From contig NZ_VANV01000006.1 in the NCBI RefSeq assembly GCF_022496765.1, forward strand, positions 136,967-200,966: a stretch of 64,000 bases of DNA, in the 5' to 3' direction. The DNA comes from Acidaminobacter sp. JC074. GTDB taxonomy: Bacteria; Bacillota; Clostridia; Peptostreptococcales; Acidaminobacteraceae. Below the pieces are notes generated by a model that worked only from the letters and a program-made list of their open reading frames with translations, was not told the origin of the DNA and did not search any database. Both the position numbers and the translations under genes were made by a program. Of the stretch, positions 27,467 through 36,915 are shown piece by piece. The stretch's first letter is position 1, and every line of letters starts with the position of its first letter.

Positions 27467-29027
27467 CTTAACAACTGATGTTCTTGTAGTTGGCGCCGGC
27501 CTAGCAGGTATCAATGCAGCTATAGAAGCCAGTAAAGCAGATGTAGATGTTATGCTGGTTTCATCTAAAAAAATCTGTTCTGGATCCAGTTTTTATCCTG
27601 GAACTTGGGGACTTGGAATGGTAGCACCAGCAGACAAGGATGATGAAAAACACTTTGTTGATACCATCACTAAAGTCGCCTGTAAGATGAATGATAGAAG
27701 ATTAAGTGAAAAACTGATAGAAAATATCAGTAGTGATATTAAAGGTCTTGAAGATATAGGTGTTACATTTAAGAGACCTGAAAACACCAAGGATCAGACA
27801 TTGATCCCTTGTTTTGATAATAAACATAGAAATTGGTATGGCTATTTGTTTGAAACTGCTAAGCCTGCTTTTCTTAGAGAAATAAAAAGACAAGAGATTA
27901 GAAAAGAAGAGGATACAGAAGTCATTCATGTAGAAAAAAATGCTGATTCTTATATTGTGTATGCCATTCAAAATAATCATCTGATTGCCATTACAACAAA
28001 AGCGCTTGTATTTGCCACAGGTGGTTTTGGTGGCCTTTACAAACATAGACTCAATACTTCAGACATTACAGGCGCAGGCCAGGCTCTGGCTTATAAACTG
28101 GGTTGTAAACTTATTAACATGGAGTTTATGCAGTTTATCCCTGGTTTTGTTTCTCCTGCTTATAAGACCATTGTCAACGAAAGAGCTTTTAAGTTGGCTA
28201 CTTTTATTGATGAAAACAACCAAGAGATAGAAGTAAAAAAAGACATTATAGAAGAACGTTCAGGACATGGCCCTTTCACAACAAGACTGGAATCAAAGTC
28301 TTTTGATATTGAACTGTTTAAAGCCTATCTTTCTTCTAATAAAGACCAGTGTGTCCGAATGGTCTATAAGACCAATGATATGGATGCCGAGGGAGTGATG
28401 ATTCGTGATTACTTTAAATGGCTCAAAGAAAATAAGAATATCAGCCCTGATGAGCAAATTTTTATTTTACCTTTTATGCATGCAGCCAATGGGGGTATAA
28501 AGATTGATGAGGATGCTAAAACATCATTAAAAGGTATTTATGCAGCTGGTGAAGTAACTGGTGGTATGCATGGAGCAGATCGTATTGGTGGTCTATCAAC
28601 AGCCAATGCCTTGGTATTTGGAAAAATCGCAGGAAAAAATGCCGGTATCTATGCGAAAACTGTTCCAAGTCAATCTTTTGAAATTGATAATTTATCATAT
28701 TCATTTTATGATGATCGTCATTTACCTTATGATATCTTATCAAGAATTCAAGAACTTATGTATGACCACGCCAGCGTCATCAGAACTGAAGAAGGTCTAA
28801 GATATGCTTATGATGAAATCCTTTTGATGGAAAAAGAAATGAAGAAAGAAAGAGCCAGTGATATAAAAAGAGCCAGCATCATTTCTCATGCTGTTACACT
28901 TTCAAAAGTCATCTTGTTGAGTATGATTGAAAGAAAAGAATCGCGCGGATCTCACTTTAGATTGGATTATCCTTCAAAGTCAAAGGACTATGATTATATC
29001 ATTACATCGGGTATGAAAGTGGATTGA
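27450..29027 (+). CDS. FAD-dependent oxidoreductase, NadB/fumarate-reductase-like
   Basis: 525 residues. The dinucleotide fold VVGAGLAGINAAIEA is near the N-terminus, with ATGGFGG and the C-terminal FAD contact YAAGEVTGGMHGADRIGGLSTANALVFGK in its usual order. The family includes L-aspartate oxidase and fumarate reductase flavoproteins. Substrate is unknown; its place in a nan operon suggests oxidation or reduction of a sugar-derived acid. It overlaps the SGNH gene by 17 bases. Confidence 0.82.
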   Translation: MKIKTNLTTDVLVVGAGLAGINAAIEASKADVDVMLVSSKKICSGSSFYPGTWGLGMVAPADKDDEKHFVDTITKVACKMNDRRLSEKLIENISSDIKGLEDIGVTFKRPENTKDQTLIPCFDNKHRNWYGYLFETAKPAFLREIKRQEIRKEEDTEVIHVEKNADSYIVYAIQNNHLIAITTKALVFATGGFGGLYKHRLNTSDITGAGQALAYKLGCKLINMEFMQFIPGFVSPAYKTIVNERAFKLATFIDENNQEIEVKKDIIEERSGHGPFTTRLESKSFDIELFKAYLSSNKDQCVRMVYKTNDMDAEGVMIRDYFKWLKENKNISPDEQIFILPFMHAANGGIKIDEDAKTSLKGIYAAGEVTGGMHGADRIGGLSTANALVFGKIAGKNAGIYAKTVPSQSFEIDNLSYSFYDDRHLPYDILSRIQELMYDHASVIRTEEGLRYAYDEILLMEKEMKKERASDIKRASIISHAVTLSKVILLSMIERKESRGSHFRLDYPSKSKDYDYIITSGMKVD

Positions 29028-29306
29028 TTTGTGCATGAAACTTGATTGTTTTGAAAAAAATATCCAAAACGAATAGCTCAATGGGTTGGAAATTGGTCAT
29101 ATGACATATATAACTAGAATAATTACACCATATATGTGTAATAAAAAGAAAATTTTCTCCAAAATCTATTGATTTACTTGGTATGGTATGTTACACTTGA
29201 TTTGCAAGTTGGATGGAAATCACCAAAATTTTCAGAATTTATGGAAAAAATGTTCGAACAGTTTCTATCGACCTATGAGCGAGTGTAATTTAAAAGGGGG
29301 ACAAAA
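29028..29306 (+). promoter_or_regulatory. Regulatory region of the Opp-type operon
   Basis: 279 noncoding bases. GAAAATTTTC (29148-29157) and a partial copy CAAAATTTTC (29224-29233) match the locus operator family. A weak promoter TTGGAA-N17-TATAAC lies upstream of the first box. No terminator for the preceding flavoprotein gene is evident. Confidence 0.5.
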
Positions 29307-31019
29307 ATGAAAAAAATTATCAGTTTGTTATTGATAATGGTACTTCTAGTTTCTTTTGTAGGATGTAATAGTGCAGACAATACTGCAAATACAAGTACAG
29401 AAGAAGCTACTACAACAACTCAAAAAGAAGATACATCAAGCACAGATCCTGTGGACGCTGCACCAACTAACAACAATCCACTTAGTGATGTAAGAGTTAG
29501 ACAAGCTATCGCCTATGCAATTGACATGGATGCATTAGCTGCAAGTTTGCTTGAAGGGAAAGCGATTCCAGCAAACAGTTTAACACCAAATGGAGACTGG
29601 AAGGCAAATGGTTTAAATAACTATACTTATAATCCAGAAAAAGCAAAAGAATTACTTAAAGAAGCAAACTGGGATTCAAACTATGAAATTGATGTAGTTT
29701 ACTACTATGGGGACCAGTTAACAGTTGACCTAATGACTGCAATTCAAGCATACTTATCTGAAGTAGGTATGAAGATGAGCTTTAGAAAATTAGAAGGTGA
29801 CTTGGCAACTCTTTTATGGACAACACCAGAAGATCCTATTAATGGTCCATCAGCAGTTGATTGGGATTTAGCATATGCTGGTAATGCAGCGCTTGCTATG
29901 CATGAATACTACAACAGATATCAAACAGGTGTTGCAAGTAACTCACATACACCTGGTGATGAAGAATTAGATGCCTTAATTGAAGCAACCAATGCTACAG
30001 CTAATATTCAAGCTCAAATGGAAGCTTTCAAAGCTTTACAAAAGTATGAAAATGCTAACTTATTTAGTATTCCACTATATTATCAACAAGTGTTTGTTTA
30101 TGAGAACAGCAGAATTGATAGAAAAGGTGTGCCTTATGGTAATGAACAGTTTGCTTATGACTGGAGAATTATTGACTGGAACATTGAACCAGATGCAAAT
30201 GGCGACAAGACAATGTACTCAAATTCTGGTCCTATCGAATTCTTTGAAGCACCATTTGTAAATCCATCTTACTCAATGCCTAACAAGTTCTTATTTGACC
30301 GTTTAATTGTAGCAGATGGTAACCTAACACCTTCAAAGGGTCAGTTAGCAGAATCGTATACAGTATCAGAAGATGGTTTAACAGTTGAGTTTGTATTAAG
30401 AGACGGCGTTACATGGCATGATGGAACACCATTTACAGCAGAAGATGTTCAGTTTACAGTAGAATATTCATCTAAAGTACCTCAACTTAACACAATGGCA
30501 CATACAACTTATTCAAGCTTAGAAGGCTTTGAAGCTTACATCGATGGTTCGGCAGACTCTATTTCGGGTATTACTATTGATGGAAACAAGGTTACATTTA
30601 AGTTTGCAAAACTAGATCCAAATGCTTTAATGACATTCTCACAGTGGCCTCCACTACCAAAGCATTTATTAAAGGATACTGATCCTGTACAGACTCAGCA
30701 ATCATCATTCTGGCAGTCACCTGTTGGTACTGGTCCATTCATGGTAGATGAAGTCAACATGAATGACTATGCAACATTTGTTCCATATGAAGGTTACTGG
30801 GAAGAGGGCACTGGTGATATCGAAAAGATTCAATTATATCCATCAGGTGATTCTGATGCAAACATCGTTATCAATGCTGAATCAGGTAGATTAGACTATG
30901 GTTTCAACAAGTCTGTTGCAGATGCAAAGGCTGTAGAAAGTATTGACTTTATGACTGTTCATCCAGTTGATATCAGATACACTAGACTATTCTATGTAAA
31001 CAAGTTTGAAAGAGAATAA
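29307..31019 (+). CDS. Circularly permuted ABC oligopeptide-type binding lipoprotein
   Basis: 570 residues. Lipoprotein signal with lipobox SFVGC (Cys20) and a Thr/Ser linker to about residue 55. Residues 57-300 then hold what is normally the C-terminal half of family 5 binding proteins: DVRVRQAIAYAID, YNPEKAKELLKEA, and DLAYAGNAALAMHEYYNRY. Residues 301-570 hold what is normally the N-terminal half: GQLAESYTVSEDGLTVEF, GVTWHDGTPFTAEDV, VGTGPFMVDEV, ending RLFYVNKF. The end of the second half would join directly to the start of the first in an ordinary protein. The family's full content and length are preserved. It probably binds sialic acid or a sialylated or peptide-linked ligand. Confidence 0.88.
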   Translation: MKKIISLLLIMVLLVSFVGCNSADNTANTSTEEATTTTQKEDTSSTDPVDAAPTNNNPLSDVRVRQAIAYAIDMDALAASLLEGKAIPANSLTPNGDWKANGLNNYTYNPEKAKELLKEANWDSNYEIDVVYYYGDQLTVDLMTAIQAYLSEVGMKMSFRKLEGDLATLLWTTPEDPINGPSAVDWDLAYAGNAALAMHEYYNRYQTGVASNSHTPGDEELDALIEATNATANIQAQMEAFKALQKYENANLFSIPLYYQQVFVYENSRIDRKGVPYGNEQFAYDWRIIDWNIEPDANGDKTMYSNSGPIEFFEAPFVNPSYSMPNKFLFDRLIVADGNLTPSKGQLAESYTVSEDGLTVEFVLRDGVTWHDGTPFTAEDVQFTVEYSSKVPQLNTMAHTTYSSLEGFEAYIDGSADSISGITIDGNKVTFKFAKLDPNALMTFSQWPPLPKHLLKDTDPVQTQQSSFWQSPVGTGPFMVDEVNMNDYATFVPYEGYWEEGTGDIEKIQLYPSGDSDANIVINAESGRLDYGFNKSVADAKAVESIDFMTVHPVDIRYTRLFYVNKFERE

Positions 31020-31023
31020 TTAA

Positions 31024-31046
31024 TGGGGCTTAATAGCCCCTTTTTA
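31024..31046 (+). terminator. Attenuator hairpin after the binding protein
   Basis: GGGGCT-TAAT-AGCCCC followed by TTTTT, right after the binding-protein stop and before the permease genes; the same arrangement as in the sugar ABC operon. Confidence 0.85.
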
Positions 31047-31069
31047 GAGAAATAGAAGGGAAGTAAAAT

Positions 31070-32029
31070 ATGGTTTCATATACTATAAGAAGACTGTTGA
31101 TACTTATACCCATGCTGTTAGTGATAAGTTTTTTAATATTCTTAGGTATAGAATTAACACCGGGTGATGCAGTATCTTATATGGTTAGTCCAGAAGCAAT
31201 AGCAAATATGTCACCTGAAGCCATTGATGCATTAAGAGAGAGTCTTGGTTTAAATGCTTCATTTTTAACAAGATACTTTAACTGGCTGGGTGGTGTGTTA
31301 CAGGGTGATTTTGGTTATAGTTTATCAAGTGGTGTGCCTATTAAAAACATTGTTTTTGATAGACTACCGGCAACACTTGAATTGTCGATTATAGCTTTGG
31401 TTTTATCAAGTATATTCGGTTCTATTTTAGGCTTAATCAGTGCACTTAAAAAAGGTACAATAGCAGATAATACATTAACTGTATTTGGTATGATCGGGGT
31501 GTCGATTCCGCAGTTTTTCTTTGGTCTAGTTGCAATTTTAATATTCGCACTGAAATTAAAATGGTTGCCATCAGGTGGTAGAATACTACCAGGATATGAA
31601 ACTTTTATGGACCGTTTACCTCATTTGATATTACCTTCATTGGTATTGGCCATTACTATGACAGCTGGTGTTATGAGATATGCTAGAGCCAGTATGCTAG
31701 ATGTTATGAACAAAGAGTATATCAAAACAGCTAGAAGTAAAGGTCTACCTGAGTGGAAGGTCAATTTGGTACATGGCTTTAGAGTCGCCTTAACACCTGT
31801 TGTGGTTTTAATTGGTTTTAGATTGCCTATGCTTATAGGTGGTTCTGTAATCATAGAGTCCATTTTCCAGTGGCCAGGTATTGGTAAGGAATTTATAACA
31901 GCGGTTCAGGGTCAAAATATTCCACTAGTAATGATGATAGCGCTATTCTCAGTTGCAGCAGTACTGATTGCCAGTTTTGTTGTAGACTTGTTAACAGCAC
32001 TATTGGATCCTAGAGTTAAATTGGATTAG
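31070..32029 (+). CDS. Opp/Dpp-type ABC permease B
   Basis: 319 residues, six membrane segments. The N-terminus YTIRRLLILIPMLLVISFLIF is typical of DppB/OppB. The EAA-like loop includes EYIKTARSKGLPEWKV and the C-terminus ends LLDPRVKLD. It forms the channel with the next gene. ATG follows GGGAAG. Confidence 0.9.
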   Translation: MVSYTIRRLLILIPMLLVISFLIFLGIELTPGDAVSYMVSPEAIANMSPEAIDALRESLGLNASFLTRYFNWLGGVLQGDFGYSLSSGVPIKNIVFDRLPATLELSIIALVLSSIFGSILGLISALKKGTIADNTLTVFGMIGVSIPQFFFGLVAILIFALKLKWLPSGGRILPGYETFMDRLPHLILPSLVLAITMTAGVMRYARASMLDVMNKEYIKTARSKGLPEWKVNLVHGFRVALTPVVVLIGFRLPMLIGGSVIIESIFQWPGIGKEFITAVQGQNIPLVMMIALFSVAAVLIASFVVDLLTALLDPRVKLD

Positions 32030-32038
32030 GGGGATAGT

Positions 32039-32953
32039 TTGAAGAATAAAAGATTGTATAAAAAATTTGACAAAATAAAGGCTCAAGAAGAAGCTGGTTT
32101 ATTAGGTAAGAAAAAAGTTAATCGTAAACTGAGAAAGTTCTTAAACAATAAACTTGCTGTATTCGGTTTGATAGTTTTTGCTCTTATCATGGTAGCGACT
32201 ATATTCGCACCCTTATTTACATCTTATGAGCCTGGTAAGATTGATGTAATCAACAAATTACAAAGCCCTTCAACAAGCCATATATTTGGTACTGATAAGT
32301 TAGGTAGAGATATTTTTACCAGAATCCTATATGGTGGTAGAGTGTCTATCCTGGTAGGTTTAGGTTCTGCTGTCGGTGCTGCAATCATTGGTATTTTAAT
32401 TGGTACCTATAGTGGTTACAAGGGTGGTTGGCTGGATAAGATTTTTATGAGAATATCTGAAATCTTTATGGCTTTCCCGCAAATTATATTGGTCCTTTTA
32501 CTGGTATCTATAACAGGTCAAAGTTTATGGAACTTGATTGTTATTTTTATCATAACAGGTTGGGGTTCCGTTTACAGGATGACAAGAGCTCAAATGTTAT
32601 CTATTAGAGAAGAAGAATATGTTCAAGCACTTCGTGCCTTTGGACTGAATGATATGATCATTTGTTACAAACACATGTTGCCAAATGCACTTGGACCACT
32701 ACTTGTAAATGTAACCTTGTCTACGGCAATGTTTATATTACAGGAAACCGCTTTAAGTTTCTTAGGTTTAGGTGTACCACTTAATATCTCAACTTGGGGA
32801 AATATCTTAAATGTTGCACAAGATATTACAGTATTAAGAGAAAACTGGTGGATATGGTTGCCTGTTGGTTTGATCATTTCACTCTTTGTATTAAGTGTTA
32901 ACTTCATTGGGGATGGTTTACGAGATTCGACAGACCCAACACAGCAAGGATAG
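32039..32953 (+). CDS. Opp/Dpp-type ABC permease C
   Basis: 304 residues from a TTG start preceded by GGGGGA. OppC_N-like first segment, then the HIFGTDKLGRDIFTRILYGGR block that marks DppC/OppC proteins, the EEYVQALRAFG loop and the terminal GDGLRDSTDPT. Partner of the upstream permease. Confidence 0.9.
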   Translation: MKNKRLYKKFDKIKAQEEAGLLGKKKVNRKLRKFLNNKLAVFGLIVFALIMVATIFAPLFTSYEPGKIDVINKLQSPSTSHIFGTDKLGRDIFTRILYGGRVSILVGLGSAVGAAIIGILIGTYSGYKGGWLDKIFMRISEIFMAFPQIILVLLLVSITGQSLWNLIVIFIITGWGSVYRMTRAQMLSIREEEYVQALRAFGLNDMIICYKHMLPNALGPLLVNVTLSTAMFILQETALSFLGLGVPLNISTWGNILNVAQDITVLRENWWIWLPVGLIISLFVLSVNFIGDGLRDSTDPTQQG

Positions 32954-32962
32954 GAGGACAGG

Positions 32963-33964
32963 ATGCAAGAAACAATTGTATCAGTTAATAATTTAAAAAC
33001 ATACTTCTATACCAATCAAAGATGCAATAAAGCTGTTAATGGTGTGTCGTTTAACATAAAAAGAGGTAAAACGATTTGCATTGTTGGTGAAAGTGGATGT
33101 GGTAAAAGTGTAACTGCAACTTCTATTATGCAGTTACTGCCAAAACTTTCAAGAATAGAAGAAGGTGAAATCACTTATTACAGTGAAAGAGGACCTATAA
33201 GAATTGACCAGCTTGACAAAAATGGCAAAGAAATGCGTGCTATTAGAGGGTCTGAAATCGCTATGATTTTCCAAGATCCAATGACAGCTCTAAATCCTGT
33301 TTATACAGTTGGTTTTCAAATTGTTGAAAACCTTAGAACGCATATGAATATGACCAAGAAAGAAGCCAAGGAAAGAGCCATTGAGCTTCTAAAAGATATG
33401 GGTATTCCTATGCCTGAAAAAAGATTTAATCAATTTCCACACCAGTATTCTGGTGGTATGAGACAGCGTGCCATGATTGCTATGGCTATGTCGTGTAATC
33501 CAAAGGTTCTTATAGCAGATGAGCCGACGACAGCTTTGGATGTAACCATTCAAGCTCAAATATTTGAACTGATGGACAAATTGAAAAAGGAATACGACAC
33601 AGCCATTATGATGATTACCCATGACATGGGTGTTGTGACAGAACTGGCCGATGAAGTCCAAGTTATGTACATGGGCAGTGTTGTAGAATCTGGTACAGCA
33701 GATGAAATTTTAAGATCACCTGCTCATCCTTACACAAAAGCTCTTCTTTCTTCCATTCCAGTACTGGGTAAAGGAAAATCTCAGATCATTGAACCAATCA
33801 AAGGCTCTACACCAGATCCTTTTAACAGACCGGAAGGCTGCCAGTTTGGACCAAGGTGTGATTATTTTACGAAGGAGTGTTTGAAAATGCCTGGTGATAT
33901 TCATATTGATGGCATTCATTATACAAGATGTTGGCATTATAGGAAGGTGATGAATCATGAGTAA
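32963..33964 (+). CDS. Opp/Dpp-type ABC ATPase D
   Basis: 333 residues. Walker A GESGCGKS, signature SGGMRQR, Walker B VLIADEPTTALD and switch His in ITHDMG. The C-terminal oligopeptide-transporter extension holds several cysteines (CQFGPRC, EC, RC), as in homologues reported to carry an FeS cluster. It overlaps the next gene by 8 bases. Confidence 0.92.
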   Translation: MQETIVSVNNLKTYFYTNQRCNKAVNGVSFNIKRGKTICIVGESGCGKSVTATSIMQLLPKLSRIEEGEITYYSERGPIRIDQLDKNGKEMRAIRGSEIAMIFQDPMTALNPVYTVGFQIVENLRTHMNMTKKEAKERAIELLKDMGIPMPEKRFNQFPHQYSGGMRQRAMIAMAMSCNPKVLIADEPTTALDVTIQAQIFELMDKLKKEYDTAIMMITHDMGVVTELADEVQVMYMGSVVESGTADEILRSPAHPYTKALLSSIPVLGKGKSQIIEPIKGSTPDPFNRPEGCQFGPRCDYFTKECLKMPGDIHIDGIHYTRCWHYRKVMNHE

Positions 33965-34967
33965 TAAAGAAGTTCTTTTAAAACTGAGAAATGTTAAAAC
34001 TCACTTTCCTATTAAAAAAGGTGTTTTTAAGCAAGTAGCCGGTCATGTAAAGGCCGTTGATGGTATTGATCTAGATGTTTACAGAGGAGAAACTCTTGGT
34101 CTTGTTGGTGAGTCTGGTTGTGGTAAAACAACTTTAGGAAAATCGATTTTACAGCTGGTGCATGCTACAGACGGTCAAATGATTTACTCATTTGAAGATG
34201 AAGAAAAAGATCTAAGAACCTTATCTAGACAAGAAATTGATCAGGCAAGACAGAAGTTACAGATTGTTTTTCAAGATCCACATTCATCTTTAAATCCTGC
34301 TTTTTCAATATTCGATTCGCTACAGGATCCTCTTAAAAAGTTCGGTGTTAAATCTAAAGAGGAAAGACGTCAGATTATTGGTGACTTACTAGAGGCTGTA
34401 AATCTTAGAAGAGAGTATATGGACAGATATCCACATGAGTTTTCAGGTGGACAAAGACAACGTATTGGTATTGCAAGAGCCTTAAGTGTCAATCCAGAAT
34501 TGATTGTTTGTGATGAAGCAGTTTCTGCACTGGATGTATCTATACAAGCCCAAGTGCTGCAGTTGATGAAAAAGCTAAAGGAAGAAAGAAATCTAACATA
34601 TATATTCATCACACATGATTTATCGGTTGTGGAATATATCAGTGATAGAATTGCAGTGATGTATTTAGGACGTGTTGTTGAACTGTCTAATGCAGAAGAC
34701 TTATACAGTCACACGCTACATCCGTATACAAAAGCTTTACTGTCTGCGATACCTGTAGCAGATTTAGATCATAAAAAAGATAGAATTATTTTAGAGGGCG
34801 ATGTACCGAGTCCTGTAGATCCACCAAGTGGCTGTACCTTCCATCCAAGATGTAAGGAATGCATGGAAATCTGCAAGAAAGAAGTCCCTAAATTAAAGAA
34901 ATATATAGTCAATGATAAGGAACACTATGCAGCATGTCACAAGGTTGATATGCAGTATAAAAACTAG
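33957..34967 (+). CDS. Opp/Dpp-type ABC ATPase F
   Basis: 336 residues. Walker A GESGCGKT, signature SGGQRQR, Walker B LIVCDEAVSALD and ITHDLS. The Cys-containing C-terminal extension CTFHPRCKEC is present. Second ATPase of the transporter that feeds nanA, which starts 8 bases downstream. Confidence 0.92.
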   Translation: MSNKEVLLKLRNVKTHFPIKKGVFKQVAGHVKAVDGIDLDVYRGETLGLVGESGCGKTTLGKSILQLVHATDGQMIYSFEDEEKDLRTLSRQEIDQARQKLQIVFQDPHSSLNPAFSIFDSLQDPLKKFGVKSKEERRQIIGDLLEAVNLRREYMDRYPHEFSGGQRQRIGIARALSVNPELIVCDEAVSALDVSIQAQVLQLMKKLKEERNLTYIFITHDLSVVEYISDRIAVMYLGRVVELSNAEDLYSHTLHPYTKALLSAIPVADLDHKKDRIILEGDVPSPVDPPSGCTFHPRCKECMEICKKEVPKLKKYIVNDKEHYAACHKVDMQYKN

Positions 34968-34975
34968 GAGGAAAG

Positions 34976-35902
34976 ATGGCTAAATTTACAATTAAAGATA
35001 TCAAGGGCGTTATACCAGCCTTGATGACAGCATTTGATGAGCATGAAGAAGTATATGAAAAGGGTATTAGAGAACTTGTTGACCACCTGATGAATGAAGG
35101 TGTAGAAGGTTTTTATTTAACAGGATCTACAGGTGAAGGCTTCTTAATGAATGAAGCTGAAAGAAAGCAAGTTGTTGAAATTGTCATTGATGAAGTAAAA
35201 GGCAGAGTGCCTGTTATCGTTCATGTAGGTGCAATTTCTACTAAGATTTCTATAGAGTTAGCAGAGCATGCAGAGAAGATGGGGGCAGATGCTATTTCAT
35301 CAGTTCCACCATTCTACTGGAGATTCTCACCAGACCATATCTATAATTACTACAAAGATATTTCTGAATCAGTTGATATTCCAATGATTGTTTACAATGT
35401 GCCTTTAGCAGGCATTATGGGCTTTGACTTGATTAAGAGACTGGCATCAATAGAAAAGGTAGAAGGTATAAAGTTTACTGCAACTTCTCATCATGAAATC
35501 TCAATGATCAAAAAAGAAGTCGGACAGGACTTTATGATTTATTCTGGAGCAGATGAAATGGCTGTATCAGGTCTTATCAATGGTGCAGACGGTATTATTG
35601 GTTCATTCTATAACTTGATGCCTGAAATGTTTATTAAAATCAATGAACTTGTTAAGAAGGATAATGTAACAGAAGCCATGGCTGTTCAAAAAGATGCTAT
35701 TGACTTAATTATGTATTCTGTACAAAAAGACTATTATTCAGTGATGAAAGTAGCACTTAAATGGATGGGTGTAGATGCTGGGTATGTAAGAAGACCATTT
35801 ATCAATATTCAGGGTCAAGAAGAAGAGGCTTTGAAAGAAGGCTTCAAAGCATTAAAGAAAGCGGGCAATATCAAGGATGTAAAGTTCTTAGATGCCCTGT
35901 AA
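34976..35902 (+). CDS. nanA: N-acetylneuraminate lyase
   Basis: 308 residues of the DHDPS/NAL TIM-barrel family. GSTGEG, the YNVP segment with the catalytic tyrosine, and GIKFTATS with the Schiff-base lysine are all present. Context decides in favour of sialate lyase: it is flanked by a transporter and by RpiR, nanE, YhcH and ROK genes. It splits N-acetylneuraminate to pyruvate and N-acetylmannosamine. AGGAGG precedes the ATG. Confidence 0.85.
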   Translation: MAKFTIKDIKGVIPALMTAFDEHEEVYEKGIRELVDHLMNEGVEGFYLTGSTGEGFLMNEAERKQVVEIVIDEVKGRVPVIVHVGAISTKISIELAEHAEKMGADAISSVPPFYWRFSPDHIYNYYKDISESVDIPMIVYNVPLAGIMGFDLIKRLASIEKVEGIKFTATSHHEISMIKKEVGQDFMIYSGADEMAVSGLINGADGIIGSFYNLMPEMFIKINELVKKDNVTEAMAVQKDAIDLIMYSVQKDYYSVMKVALKWMGVDAGYVRRPFINIQGQEEEALKEGFKALKKAGNIKDVKFLDAL

Positions 35903-35974
35903 ATATTTGATTTAATATTTAATAAATGATACCATATCACTAGATAACAGTTACTAGTAAACACGGAGGATTAT

Positions 35975-36811
35975 ATGATACAGATTAGTAAAATGAGATC
36001 AAAAATAGAAAGTTATTATCCGTCGCTGACGAAATCTGAAAAAAAGGTAGCGGATTATATATTTGCTAATTTCAAAGATATCATGTATCTCTCTGTTACA
36101 GAACTAGCAGAACATGCGGATGTAGGTGAAACAACTATATTTAGATTCTGTAAGAAACTAGGTTTTAAAGGTTATCCTGAATTCAAACTTATGATTGCCC
36201 AAGACATCGTTAATTTAGAAAAAGCTGAGGAATCGGAGTCAACTTCTTATAAGAGCATGATCAAAGATAATATCATTGCTGAGATCAATGAATGTTATGA
36301 AACATTAAGTGATGATCATCTTAACCGTGCCATTGAGAGTATATACAATTCCAATCGAGTATTTTTCTTCGGTGTTGGTTCTTCTGGCATTACAGCAACG
36401 ACTGCTAAAGAGCGATTCATGAGAATAGGTTTTCCAAGTGATGTGGCGACAGATGCCCATAGAATGAATATGGTTTCATCTGTTTTATCTGAAAATGATA
36501 CAATTGTTGCCTTCAGTTTATCTGGCGCAACGACAGATGTACTTGAATCTTTGGCCATTGCCAAAGAGAATGGCGTTAATATTATCGCAGCGACAAGTTA
36601 CATTAAGTCACCAATCACGAAACTGTCAGATGTCATCTTACAGACTTCAGGAAAAGCTAATCTTATGGAAGGTGGCTCTCTGGTGAATAGTATTTCTCAA
36701 TTATTTATTGTGGACTTATTGGTAACTGGTATAACCCTATTAGATAAAGATCAGACCCAAAAAATGAGAGAGAAGACTGGTCGCTCGATATTAGATAAAA
36801 TTGTCAAATAG
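35975..36811 (+). CDS. RpiR-family regulator of the sialic-acid locus
   Basis: 278 residues. An N-terminal HTH_6 domain (LTKSEKKVADYIF, then VTELAEHADVGETTIFRFCKKLGFKGYPEFK) is followed by a SIS sugar-phosphate domain (FFFGVGSSGITA, AFSLSGATTDVL). RpiR proteins of this type sense phosphorylated amino sugars such as ManNAc-6-P. The repeated GAAAA/TTTTC palindromes in this locus are its likely operators. ATG follows GGAGG. Confidence 0.88.
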   Translation: MIQISKMRSKIESYYPSLTKSEKKVADYIFANFKDIMYLSVTELAEHADVGETTIFRFCKKLGFKGYPEFKLMIAQDIVNLEKAEESESTSYKSMIKDNIIAEINECYETLSDDHLNRAIESIYNSNRVFFFGVGSSGITATTAKERFMRIGFPSDVATDAHRMNMVSSVLSENDTIVAFSLSGATTDVLESLAIAKENGVNIIAATSYIKSPITKLSDVILQTSGKANLMEGGSLVNSISQLFIVDLLVTGITLLDKDQTQKMREKTGRSILDKIVK

Positions 36812-36836
36812 AATTGCCTTAGAGCAATTTTATTTT
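36811..36836 (+). terminator. Weak terminator after RpiR gene
   Basis: Short stem AATTGC / GCAATT with a six-base loop and TTTATTTT. Six base pairs only, so read-through is possible. Confidence 0.5.
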
Positions 36837-36847
36837 CAACTAATATT

Positions 36848-36863
36848 GGAGAAAATTTTCACC
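36848..36863. promoter_or_regulatory. RpiR-type operator before nanE
   Basis: GGAGAAAATTTTCACC, a near-perfect 16-bp palindrome in the short gap between the RpiR gene and nanE. Confidence 0.65.
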
Positions 36864-36915
36864 TGATATTGTATTAGAGATGATACATTCACTAATCGGG
36901 TGTGAAGGAGTCAAA

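Noticed and set aside
34976..35902. Dihydrodipicolinate synthase (dapA) reading of the lyase gene
   Set aside because: The family motifs alone do not decide, but no lysine-pathway genes are nearby and the surrounding nan genes favour sialate lyase.
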